Shown piece after piece: positions 1 to 5,487 of a stretch of 5,487 nucleotides of DNA. The position numbers were made by a program, and so were the translations under genes. The notes under the pieces are model-generated. The model was not told the DNA's origin and ran no database searches. It saw only the letters and a program-made list of their open reading frames with translations. How positions within the stretch are numbered: position 1 is the first letter of the stretch; every line of letters begins with the position of its first letter. Origin of the DNA: an uncultured Succinivibrio sp. (lineage in GTDB: Bacteria > Pseudomonadota > Gammaproteobacteria > Enterobacterales > Succinivibrionaceae); NCBI GenBank assembly GCA_900754255.1, contig CAAECI010000042.1:1-5487 (forward strand), in the 5' to 3' direction.

Positions 1-80
1 ACGGCATCGATGCTTTTACTGCATTGACTGCTGCTTTCAACGGCCGTGCAGAGATCATTCTTGGTCAGGGTTCTGAATAG
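1..80 (+). CDS. 3' end of an unidentified gene (partial)
   Basis: An open frame enters from the left edge (first full codon at 3) and ends at TAG 78-80. The 25 visible residues begin GIDAFTALTAAF and end in IILGQGSE. The composition is that of a folded soluble protein tail, with alanine-rich helix-like sequence and a short hydrophobic strand. I do not recognise the family and assign no function. It is read in the same direction as acrAB, but a 164-nt gap with its own promoter-like elements separates it from acrA, so it is probably not in the same operon. The reading frame is inferred from the uninterrupted codons and the fit of the stop with the downstream hairpin; 78 nt is too short to prove coding. 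Confidence 0.5.
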   Translation, partial: GIDAFTALTAAFNGRAEIILGQGSE

Positions 81-94
81 TTACCATTTTTTTT
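62..94 (+). terminator. Weak intrinsic terminator candidate after the partial gene
   Basis: TGGT (62-65) can pair with ACCA (83-86). Inner A-T and G-T/T-A pairs lead to a CTG loop at 73-75. The stem is imperfect, with mismatches at 66/82, 68/80 and 69/79. It is followed directly by eight T residues (87-94). The stem overlaps the stop codon of the upstream gene and ends just before the TTGACA box, which is where a terminator would be expected. The poor stem keeps confidence low. Confidence 0.35.
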
Positions 95-98
95 CTTG

Positions 99-129
99 TT
101 GACAGTAGCAACAGACTTTAACTGATAAT
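99..129 (+). promoter_or_regulatory. Candidate sigma-70 promoter for acrAB
   Basis: A perfect TTGACA box lies at 99-104. GATAAT (five of six matches to TATAAT) lies at 124-129, giving a spacer of 19 nt, longer than the preferred 17. A TAAAAT at 135-140 is a second possible -10 element without a good partner. The predicted leader to the acrA start is about 110 nt, which leaves room for the inverted repeat at 177-190. The call rests on box matches only. Confidence 0.5.
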
Positions 130-176
130 AGAATTAAAATTTTCTCAGACAAAGGCCTTCCCTATTTTTTCAGTTG

Positions 177-190
177 TGCAATTTATTGCA
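177..190. promoter_or_regulatory. Short inverted repeat in the acrA leader, possible operator
   Basis: TGCAA (177-181) and TTGCA (186-190) form a perfect 5-bp inverted repeat around TTTA. It lies between the predicted promoter and acrA, where local repressors of efflux operons often bind. It does not resemble the E. coli AcrR site as I remember it, and no regulator gene is present in the window. A repeat this short in AT-rich DNA can occur by chance. Confidence 0.2.
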
Positions 191-244
191 GACGTTTTGA
201 GACTGTTTTAGTTACACAAATAAACTTTCTTCAAAGGATTAATC

Positions 245-1411
245 ATGAGTGTCTCATTAAGATCGCTATCTATGATTTCATGCGCCCTTGCCATGGTTTT
301 GACCATTCAAGGTTGTGAGAAAAATGTACCGCAGGGGCAAAAACGAGCCATTCCTGTTGATGTCAGCATCGTCACCACTCAGGATGTGCCGGTTATATCA
401 CGCCTGACAGGTCGAGCAAACTCTACGCGTAAAGCTGAGGTTAGACCTCAAGTATCAGGTGTCATTCAACAACGCCTATTTAAGGAAGGAGCCGTTGTTG
501 AGCAAGGAACCCAGCTGTATCAAATTGATCCTGCTATTTACGAGGCTCAGGTCGCATCCGCAAAGGCTACCCTAGCAAGTGCTCAGGCAACACTGCACAG
601 CTCACAATTAAAAGCCGAAAGATTTGCAAGTTTGCTTTCTCAAAAAGCAGTATCCAAGCAAGATTATGATGACGCTCAGGCCACTTACTTAGCAAACAAA
701 GCTGCCGTACAATCCGCAGAAGCGGCTCTACAAACAGCTAATATCAATCTTGCCTATACCAAGGTATATGCCCCCATCACAGGAACCATCAGTCGCTCCT
801 CTGTAACTGAAGGAGCATTGGTTTCGGCTGCTCAACAAACCCCTTTGGCAACCATTCAACAGCTTGATCCCATATATGTAGATTTAGGCCAAACCGTTGA
901 AGACAACATTGCGTTACGAAAAGCAGCCTCTGCGGGGAAACTACAAAACAAAGACGGGAAAACCACTGTTGATATTTACTATACCAACGGCGACAAATAT
1001 CCATATCAAGGAACCGTCGAGTTTGCAGAAGTATCGGTGGATGAAACGACCGGCATGGTAAATTTGCGTGCTGTAGTTCCGAATCCTGACCATCTTATCC
1101 TACCTTCCATGTTCCTGCGCGGGGATATCAATGAAGGTGTGACACCAAATGCCACCGTGGTTACAGCAGCCGCCATTCAACGTGAGGCAGGCGGTATGAC
1201 TTACGCTCTCATAGTAAATGAACAAAGTACAGTTGAACGCCGAAACCTTGAGATCGGGGCTCAAAGCGGTAATGTATATCTGGTAAAGAGCGGATTGCAA
1301 GCAGGCGACAAGGTGATCATCAGCAATATTCAAAAGATCCGCGAAGGGGTTCCGGTAACGGCTATCGAGTCCAGTCAGGAGCAAAAACAGCCTCAGCAGG
1401 ATAACAAATAA
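245..1411 (+). CDS. acrA: RND efflux periplasmic adaptor (membrane fusion protein), AcrA type
   Basis: Periplasmic adaptor that links the inner-membrane pump AcrB to an outer-membrane channel of the TolC type. Residues 1-23 are a lipoprotein signal peptide ending in the lipobox I-Q-G-C, so Cys24 should be lipidated and anchor the mature protein to the inner membrane. RKAEVRPQVSGVI (63-74) and EGAVVEQGTQLYQIDP (81-96) form the first lipoyl half. The alpha-hairpin spans about 97-168 and includes SKQDYDDA (137-144). The second lipoyl half contains NLAYTKVYAPITGTIS (168-183). The beta-barrel region follows with LDPIYVD (208-213) and the family signature PNPDHLILPSMF (279-290), and a membrane-proximal domain precedes a Gln-rich tail. 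The length of 388 aa is close to E. coli AcrA (397). AAAGGA at 233-238, 6 nt before ATG, supports this start. acrB begins 23 nt after the stop, so the two are co-transcribed. MexA/AdeI-type names would describe the same role. Confidence 0.95.
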   Translation: MSVSLRSLSMISCALAMVLTIQGCEKNVPQGQKRAIPVDVSIVTTQDVPVISRLTGRANSTRKAEVRPQVSGVIQQRLFKEGAVVEQGTQLYQIDPAIYEAQVASAKATLASAQATLHSSQLKAERFASLLSQKAVSKQDYDDAQATYLANKAAVQSAEAALQTANINLAYTKVYAPITGTISRSSVTEGALVSAAQQTPLATIQQLDPIYVDLGQTVEDNIALRKAASAGKLQNKDGKTTVDIYYTNGDKYPYQGTVEFAEVSVDETTGMVNLRAVVPNPDHLILPSMFLRGDINEGVTPNATVVTAAAIQREAGGMTYALIVNEQSTVERRNLEIGAQSGNVYLVKSGLQAGDKVIISNIQKIREGVPVTAIESSQEQKQPQQDNK

Positions 1412-1434
1412 AGCTACAGAGGGATCAAAAACTA

Positions 1435-4400
1435 ATGGCTCATTTCTTTATTAACAGACCGGTTTTTGCATGGGTGATCGCTATAATGATCATGCTTGCC
1501 GGTCTTTTATCCATACATACTTTGCCCGTATCGCAGTATCCTACAATTGCCCCTCCGTCGGTATCCATCCGTGCATCTTACCCTGGTGCTGATGCCACAA
1601 CCACGGAAAGAGCTGTAACTCAAATCATTGAACAAAACATGGTAGGACTTGACGGATTCATGTATATGAGTGCCTCGTCCGATTCATACGGCGACTCTTC
1701 AATTCAGCTCACCTTTGAACCCGGTACCAATGCAGATATTGCTCAGGTTCAGGTTCAAAATAAGATGATGCAAACACAATCGCAATTGCCTTCGGTAGTA
1801 CAGCAAAACGGAGTGGACGTATCAAAATCTACCGACGCCTTTTTGCTTGTTGCATCATTGGTTACAACTGACAATTTGCACAACAGTGCGGACCTGTCTG
1901 ACTACTTAGTCGCAAATATCAAAGAGCCTCTGTCGCGTATTGAAGGTGTCGGCTCGGTCATGGTGTTTGGTTCGCAATATTCCATGCGCGTATGGCTTGA
2001 TCCTTCAAAGCTTGCCAATCTTAAGATCAGCCCTTCCGAAATCACCTCTGCAATTAAAGTTCAAAACGCTCAGGTAACCTACGGTTCATTGGGTGGTACA
2101 CCGGCCGTAGAGGGACAGCTTTATACATATTCAATTACCGGACAATCCAATTTGGAGACTGTAAAGGAGTTTGAAAATATTCTTTTACGTGTTAATACCG
2201 ACGGAACCAAGGTATACCTTAAGGATGTGGCTCGTATAGAATTAGGTCAGGAAAGCTATAACCATCAGGCTATGTATAAGGGGCGTTTAGCTTCAGGTAT
2301 CGCCGTTCGTCTGGCAGCTGATGCAAATGCATTGGATACTGCCAATAGAGTCAAAGAGCTCCTGACTAATTTATCGGCATATTTCCCCGAATGGATGGAA
2401 CTTGATTATCCTTACGATACAACTTCCTTCATTAAGGTATCCATTAATGAAGTGGTTCATACTCTCTTTGAGGCTATTGTTCTCGTCGTGCTGATCATGT
2501 ATCTGTTCATGCAGAACTTCCGCGCGACCTTGATCCCTTCCATCACCGTACCAGTTGTGTTACTTGGTGCCTTCGCAGTAATGAAAGCCTGCGGTTTTTC
2601 CATCAACACCCTGACTATGTTCGGCTTGGTCCTAGCCATCGGACTATTAGTGGACGACGCCATCATTGTGGTTGAAAATGTCGAACGTATTTTAAATGAA
2701 CACCCGGATATTACCCCTAAGCAGGCCGCAATCAAGTCCATGGACGAGCTTACCGGAGCATTGATAGGTATTGCCATGGTGCTTTCGGCAGTCTTTATCC
2801 CCATGGCATTCTTCGGTGGATCAACCGGCGTAATTTACCGACAATTCTCCATAACCATTGTATCGGCCATGGTGCTTTCGGTATTAATTGCTTTGATCTT
2901 GACTCCGGCGTTATGCGCAACAATGCTCAAATCACCGGCTGAACGAGAAAGTAAAGATAAAAATATCTTCATGCGTTTAGTCGATAAGTATTTAAAAATA
3001 ATCTGGGCTCCAGTATACAAACTGCTCGAGGTGTGGAATCGTTTCTTCAATTACATGATGAACGGTTATGTAAACAGTATCACCAAAGTAGTGGGTAAAC
3101 TTAAGCTCTATCTCATATACTACGTGCTGATTTGTGCTGCCTTAGTTTTCGGCTTCATGCGCATACCATCGGCATTTCTACCCAATGAGGATCAGGGAGT
3201 TTTAATGGCTATGGCCAATCTACCCGCAGGATCCACCATTGAAAAAACTCGTTCGGCCATGGAAAAGGCTTCGGCCTACTTCCTCACCGCGGAAAAAGAA
3301 AATATTGATTCCATCATGTCTGTGGTCGGTTTCTCTTTTGCGGGTCAAGGACAAAATGCCGGCATGGCATTCATAAAGCTCAAGGATTGGTCCGAACGCA
3401 CGGCAAAGGATCAGCACCCTGACATGATATCCCAGCGTGCGTATATGCCCTTAATGGGAATTCGTGAAGGCTTGGTTTACGCATTTAATATTCCAGCTAT
3501 TCCTGAATTAGGTACCGCATCAGGATTTGATCTCTATCTGCAGGACAACGGCGGTGCAGGGCACGATAAACTTAATGAGGTACGAGACTTATATGTGCAT
3601 GCTGCACAACAGTCCCCGTTACTTACTCAGGTTCGTGTTAACGGTCAAAATGACACCCCACGTTTTAAATTAAAGATTGATTACGAAAAGGCAATTGCGC
3701 TGGGTTTGTCTGTTAATGACATCAACAGCACCCTATCCATTGCTTGGGGTTCATCATATGTGGATAACTTTATGGATCGCGGTCGCGTGAAAAAGATCTA
3801 TGTCCAGGGCGATGCTCCTTCACGCATGACCGAGCAGGATCTTAATAAATGGTATGTCAAGAACAATTTAGGCGAGATGGTTCCATTCTCAGCCTTTGCA
3901 TCGACAGAATGGTCATATGGACCGCCTCTGTTACAACGCTTCAACGGAGTTTCTGCAATTAATATTCAGGGAGCACCGGCTCAAGGAGTATCAACCGGTG
4001 AAGCTATGAATGAAATGCAACGTATCGCAGATGAAGTATTGCCTGCAGGCTTCGGCATCTCTTGGTCAGGAGTTTCCTATCAGGAAAAGCAGTCGGGTGA
4101 TCAAGCAGCATCTCTGTACGCAATTTCGCTTCTTATAGTGTTTTTATCACTTGCTGCGCTGTATGAAAGCTGGTCAATTCCTTTTGCCGTTATGTTGGTT
4201 GTACCTTTGGGTATCGTAGGTGCAATCGGTGCCGCGGTTTTAACCCAGTATGTGCCGGTCAGAACAGTGCTTACCAATGACGTTTACTTCCAAGTTGGAT
4301 TACTTACCACTATAGGTCTTGCATCAAAAAATGCAATTTTAATCGTTGAATTTGCAAAGGATCTTTACGATCAAGGTCAACGTCTAACCGAAGCTGTGAT

Positions 4401-4704
4401 TAATGCTGCCAGATTGCGCTTCCGTCCCATTCTGATGACCTCTCTGGCGTTTATCTTGGGCGTTCTACCGCTGGCTTTAAGCTCTGGAGCCGGTGCAGCA
4501 GGCCGTAACGAAATCGGCTACGGAGTAATCGGCGGTATGATTACCGCTACGGTCCTTGCCATATTCTTTGTGCCGGTATTTTTTGTGTTGGTAATGCGCT
4601 ACTTTACCAAATACGTATCACCGGAAGATAAACAAAAGATTGCAGAACGAAAACAAAAAGCTCTGGCAGCTGAAATTGAAGCTATAAAGAAAGAGGATAT
4701 GTAA
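1435..4704 (+). CDS. acrB: RND multidrug efflux permease, AcrB (HAE1) type
   Basis: Inner-membrane trimeric drug/proton antiporter that takes substrates from the periplasm and membrane and passes them to the outer-membrane channel. It has the usual plan of 12 membrane segments with two large periplasmic loops. All proton-relay residues are visible: Asp407 and Asp408 in GLLVDDAII, Lys965 in ASKNAILIVEF, Arg995 in RLRFRP and Thr1002 in ILMTS (E. coli 940, 971 and 978). Distal-pocket phenylalanines F136, F178, F633, F635 and F646 are kept, while the equivalent of F610 is Met628. The length of 1089 aa exceeds E. coli AcrB (1049). The extra residues are mainly about 18 in the cytoplasmic loop near 505-540, about seven in the TM9-TM10 loop (VLTQYVPVRTV) and a longer charged C-terminal helix. 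GAGGGA (1419-1424) lies 10 nt before ATG. No frameshift or internal stop is present. An antisense intron fragment begins two bases after the stop. Confidence 0.96.
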   Translation: MAHFFINRPVFAWVIAIMIMLAGLLSIHTLPVSQYPTIAPPSVSIRASYPGADATTTERAVTQIIEQNMVGLDGFMYMSASSDSYGDSSIQLTFEPGTNADIAQVQVQNKMMQTQSQLPSVVQQNGVDVSKSTDAFLLVASLVTTDNLHNSADLSDYLVANIKEPLSRIEGVGSVMVFGSQYSMRVWLDPSKLANLKISPSEITSAIKVQNAQVTYGSLGGTPAVEGQLYTYSITGQSNLETVKEFENILLRVNTDGTKVYLKDVARIELGQESYNHQAMYKGRLASGIAVRLAADANALDTANRVKELLTNLSAYFPEWMELDYPYDTTSFIKVSINEVVHTLFEAIVLVVLIMYLFMQNFRATLIPSITVPVVLLGAFAVMKACGFSINTLTMFGLVLAIGLLVDDAIIVVENVERILNEHPDITPKQAAIKSMDELTGALIGIAMVLSAVFIPMAFFGGSTGVIYRQFSITIVSAMVLSVLIALILTPALCATMLKSPAERESKDKNIFMRLVDKYLKIIWAPVYKLLEVWNRFFNYMMNGYVNSITKVVGKLKLYLIYYVLICAALVFGFMRIPSAFLPNEDQGVLMAMANLPAGSTIEKTRSAMEKASAYFLTAEKENIDSIMSVVGFSFAGQGQNAGMAFIKLKDWSERTAKDQHPDMISQRAYMPLMGIREGLVYAFNIPAIPELGTASGFDLYLQDNGGAGHDKLNEVRDLYVHAAQQSPLLTQVRVNGQNDTPRFKLKIDYEKAIALGLSVNDINSTLSIAWGSSYVDNFMDRGRVKKIYVQGDAPSRMTEQDLNKWYVKNNLGEMVPFSAFASTEWSYGPPLLQRFNGVSAINIQGAPAQGVSTGEAMNEMQRIADEVLPAGFGISWSGVSYQEKQSGDQAASLYAISLLIVFLSLAALYESWSIPFAVMLVVPLGIVGAIGAAVLTQYVPVRTVLTNDVYFQVGLLTTIGLASKNAILIVEFAKDLYDQGQRLTEAVINAARLRFRPILMTSLAFILGVLPLALSSGAGAAGRNEIGYGVIGGMITATVLAIFFVPVFFVLVMRYFTKYVSPEDKQKIAERKQKALAAEIEAIKKEDM

Positions 4705-4706
4705 AA

Positions 4707-4743
4707 ATCGGGTAGGGGGAGTTTTGAGGCTCGCCCCTCCCAC
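4707..4743 (-). ncRNA. Group II intron domain VI and 3' splice end
   Basis: Read on the minus strand, GGGAGGGG (4741-4734) pairs with CCCC-T-(A)-CCC (4718-4710), leaving a single bulged A at 4713. An inner GAG/CTC pairing closes the apical loop. The bulged A is seven nucleotides from the last intron base (4707), the expected place for the branch-point adenosine used in lariat formation. The terminus reads GAT, fitting the A-pyrimidine rule. This fixes the intron-exon boundary at 4706/4707. Confidence 0.85.
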
Positions 4744-4775
4744 ACCACCGTACGTGCGGTTCCGCATACGGCGGT
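4744..4775 (-). ncRNA. Group II intron domain V (catalytic hairpin)
   Basis: On the minus strand the 32 nt fold into the diagnostic domain V hairpin. A 9-bp lower stem, ACCGCCGTA pairing with TACGGTGGT with one G-U pair, is followed by a 2-nt CG bulge (4754-4753). A 4-bp upper stem (TGCG/CGCA) is capped by GAAC. The catalytic triad position reads CGC (4773-4771), the form known for class IIC introns; IIA and IIB usually have AGC. No mismatches are seen, so the structure has not visibly decayed. It begins 9 nt after the maturase stop codon. Confidence 0.9.
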
Positions 4776-4784
4776 TGTTAATAA

Positions 4785-5339
4785 CTAATAGACGGCTGGG
4801 TTTGTGCGGCCGTCCTTAAGACATTCCTCGAGCCGGCACCATCCTTCCTCAATTAAGTTCTTGTTGGAGAGAGCTTTGTGGATCACTTGCGATTTGACAT
4901 TATGCCAAATGCGGTTTGAGGAATAAGCAAAATCTCCAATCTTTGGAGCCTTGCTCCAGCGTTTTTGACATTCCAGTTGTCTTTTCTGCGCTGTCTTCCA
5001 TTGCTTCCACAACAGTGCTCTTATTTTACGTCTGATCCAAGCGTCCACCTCGTGCATCCATTTTTCAGGGATTGCCAAGCTGAAGTAGTTGGTCCAGCCG
5101 CGTAGCTTAAGCCTGAGCTCAAGCTTTGTTCTCCATATACCAAGAGGAGCTTTCTTATTTAAAAGCTCTTTTAAAACGGCAATGAGTTTCGCTCGTTTCT
5201 TTCCATGCACAGTGGGGAACCATGGTCCGAGCCGGGGTGACCTCCGTTTGCGTTCTTCACTTACATATTTGGTGAAAGCAAAGCCCAGAAACTGCGCCTC
5301 CCTTGAGGCCCGTACTATTTTGGTTTTATCCTTATTCAT
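4785..5339 (-). pseudogene. Group II intron reverse transcriptase/maturase, C-terminal fragment
   Basis: This is the tail of the protein that normally reverse-transcribes and helps splice its own intron. The 184 codons are open from ATG (5339-5337) to TAG (4787-4785). Residues 1-20 match the RT7 segment (NKDKTKIV, then FLGF). Residues 64-116 are the thumb/maturase X domain (GIWRTKLELRLKLRGWTNYF, then WIRRKIRALLWKQWK). Residues 130-170 carry the class C-like tail with NRIWHNVKSQVIHKALSNK. RT motifs 0-6, including the YADD-type catalytic site, are absent, so it cannot be an active polymerase. A TAG stop lies directly before the ATG in frame and no ribosome binding site is visible there; the ATG is probably the former internal Met of RT7 and not a genuine start. 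The family is normally about 400 aa or more. The remaining frame is undamaged, which suggests a recent event or a chance survivor. Confidence 0.88.
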
Positions 5340-5365
5340 CTAAATTAGTCTGACAAAGTACGTAT

Positions 5366-5410
5366 AACTGATCTGAAAAGAAAAAAATCTTTGAAGATCA
5401 GTTTTTTTTT
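5366..5410 (+). terminator. Strong intrinsic terminator, probably the original acrAB terminator
   Basis: AACTGATCT (5366-5374) and AGATCAGTT (5395-5403) form a perfect 9-bp stem. AAAG (5377-5380) can pair with CTTT (5389-5392) inside the loop. Nine T residues (5402-5410) follow on the plus strand, and no T-run follows on the minus strand, so it acts rightward. If the intron fragment is removed, the stem lies 28 nt after the acrB stop codon, a normal distance for an operon terminator. It also insulates the next promoter. Confidence 0.85.
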
Positions 5411-5412
5411 AC

Positions 5413-5441
5413 TTATATCATACGTATTCATATGATATAAT
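5413..5441 (+). promoter_or_regulatory. Extended -10 promoter of the right-edge gene
   Basis: A perfect TATAAT (5436-5441) is preceded by TG at 5433-5434, giving a consensus extended -10 element (TGNTATAAT). A weak -35, TTATAT (5413-5418), lies at the ideal 17-nt spacing, which is tolerable with an extended -10. Transcription would start near 5448-5450, giving a leader of about 20 nt before the ATG at 5469. Confidence 0.75.
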
Positions 5442-5453
5442 AGAATACGTATG
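5419..5453. promoter_or_regulatory. 11-bp inverted repeat around the -10 box, likely operator
   Basis: CATACGTATTC (5419-5429) and GAATACGTATG (5443-5453) are perfect inverted copies separated by 13 nt. Each arm also contains the self-complementary octamer ATACGTAT, so two dyads lie 24 bp apart centre to centre, just over two helical turns. The -10 element lies entirely in the gap, so a protein bound to both arms would block or distort promoter opening. This arrangement is typical of autoregulated genes such as toxin-antitoxin modules or small repressors, but the cognate regulator is not seen here. Confidence 0.7.
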
Positions 5454-5468
5454 TTAGAGGACTGAATT

Positions 5469-5487
5469 ATGACTGTTAAAAATCCAC
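5469..5487 (+). CDS. 5' end of an unidentified gene (partial)
   Basis: ATG 5469-5471 is followed by codons for T-V-K-N-P before the window ends. AGAGGA (5456-5461) lies 7 nt upstream, a good ribosome binding site, and the extended -10 promoter and its inverted repeat lie just before it. Six residues do not allow a family call. Because an operator-like dyad overlaps the promoter, the gene may encode or belong with its own repressor, for example an antitoxin-first module. That is inference from layout only. Confidence 0.6.

Larger units (their letters stand above)
4707..5339 (-). mobile_element. 5'-truncated group II intron, bacterial class C (IIC)-like
   Basis: On the minus strand this segment carries, in order, the C-terminal part of a group II intron reverse transcriptase/maturase, ribozyme domain V and domain VI, ending in ...CCCGAT at 4707. 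The 3' end obeys the group II rule of a terminal A-pyrimidine. A class C assignment is supported by the CGC domain V triad, the absence of an HNH endonuclease domain, and the maturase tail containing the HKALSNK motif. The 5' ribozyme domains I-III and RT motifs 0-6 are missing, and in-frame similarity ends at about 5339. Such 5' truncation is the usual result of incomplete reverse transcription during insertion, though later deletion is possible. It cannot splice or move on its own. It sits antisense to acrAB, between acrB and a plus-strand terminator. Confidence 0.88.

Noticed and set aside
1412..1434. Possible promoter or terminator between acrA and acrB
   Set aside because: The 23-nt gap holds only the acrB ribosome binding site, with no hairpin or promoter boxes; the genes are a simple operon pair.
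789..3417. Several minus-strand open frames of 65-115 codons inside acrA and acrB
   Set aside because: All lie opposite clearly conserved AcrA/AcrB coding sequence and show no recognisable motifs or start signals.
4707..4775. GC-rich hairpins after acrB as an operon terminator or attC-like recombination site
   Set aside because: There is no T-run on the plus strand, and the minus-strand folding matches group II intron domains V and VI in every detail, next to a maturase frame.
5089..5343. Plus-strand open frame of 84 codons opposite the maturase fragment
   Set aside because: It is antisense to a recognisable maturase X domain, has no family resemblance and no ribosome binding site of note; it is a shadow frame.
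4706..5349. ACTAA-A-TTAGT dyad that appears if 4706 is joined to 5340
   Set aside because: Only 5 bp in AT-rich sequence and formed across a hypothetical junction; most of it is already contained in CTAAATTAG on one side, so chance is enough.
5340..5487. CRISPR array or tandem repeat suggested by the repeated TACGTAT words
   Set aside because: Only three short copies with unequal spacing; the pair flanking the -10 box is better explained as an operator.

Overview
This window looks like a piece of a Gram-negative, probably gammaproteobacterial, chromosome of moderate to low GC content. The evidence is an AcrA/AcrB-type RND multidrug efflux operon whose proteins align closely with the enterobacterial prototypes as I recall them. 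AcrB has the same residue numbering as the E. coli protein through Asp407/Asp408. Finer placement, for example a gut anaerobe such as the Succinivibrionaceae, is only a guess.

Layout, left to right. Positions 1-80 hold the last codons of an unrecognised gene, followed by a weak hairpin plus T-run. Positions 81-244 are a regulatory gap with a perfect TTGACA box, a GATAAT box and a short inverted repeat. acrA (245-1411) encodes the periplasmic lipoprotein adaptor. acrB (1435-4704) follows 23 nt later and encodes the inner-membrane drug/proton antiporter. Together they would form two thirds of a tripartite efflux pump; no TolC-type outer-membrane channel and no local TetR/MarR-type regulator lie in the window.

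Immediately after acrB, on the opposite strand, is a 5'-truncated group II intron (about 4707-5339). It keeps the last 184 codons of its reverse transcriptase/maturase (end of RT7, thumb/X domain, no HNH endonuclease) and an apparently perfect 3' ribozyme end. That end comprises domain V with a CGC triad, a 2-nt CG bulge, and domain VI with a bulged branch-point A seven nucleotides from the 3' terminus. The intron's 3' end lies only two bases past the acrB stop codon. Everything 5' of RT7 is gone.

Beyond the intron fragment (5340-5487) are 26 nt of apparent ancestral flank, a strong plus-strand intrinsic terminator (5366-5410) that probably once ended the acrAB transcript, and then a new transcription unit. 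That unit has an extended -10 promoter (TGATATAAT) framed by an 11-bp inverted repeat containing two ATACGTAT palindromes. A good ribosome binding site and the first six codons of an unidentified gene (MTVKNP) run off the right edge. The nested-palindrome promoter and the truncated intron wedged between acrB and its terminator are the most noteworthy features.
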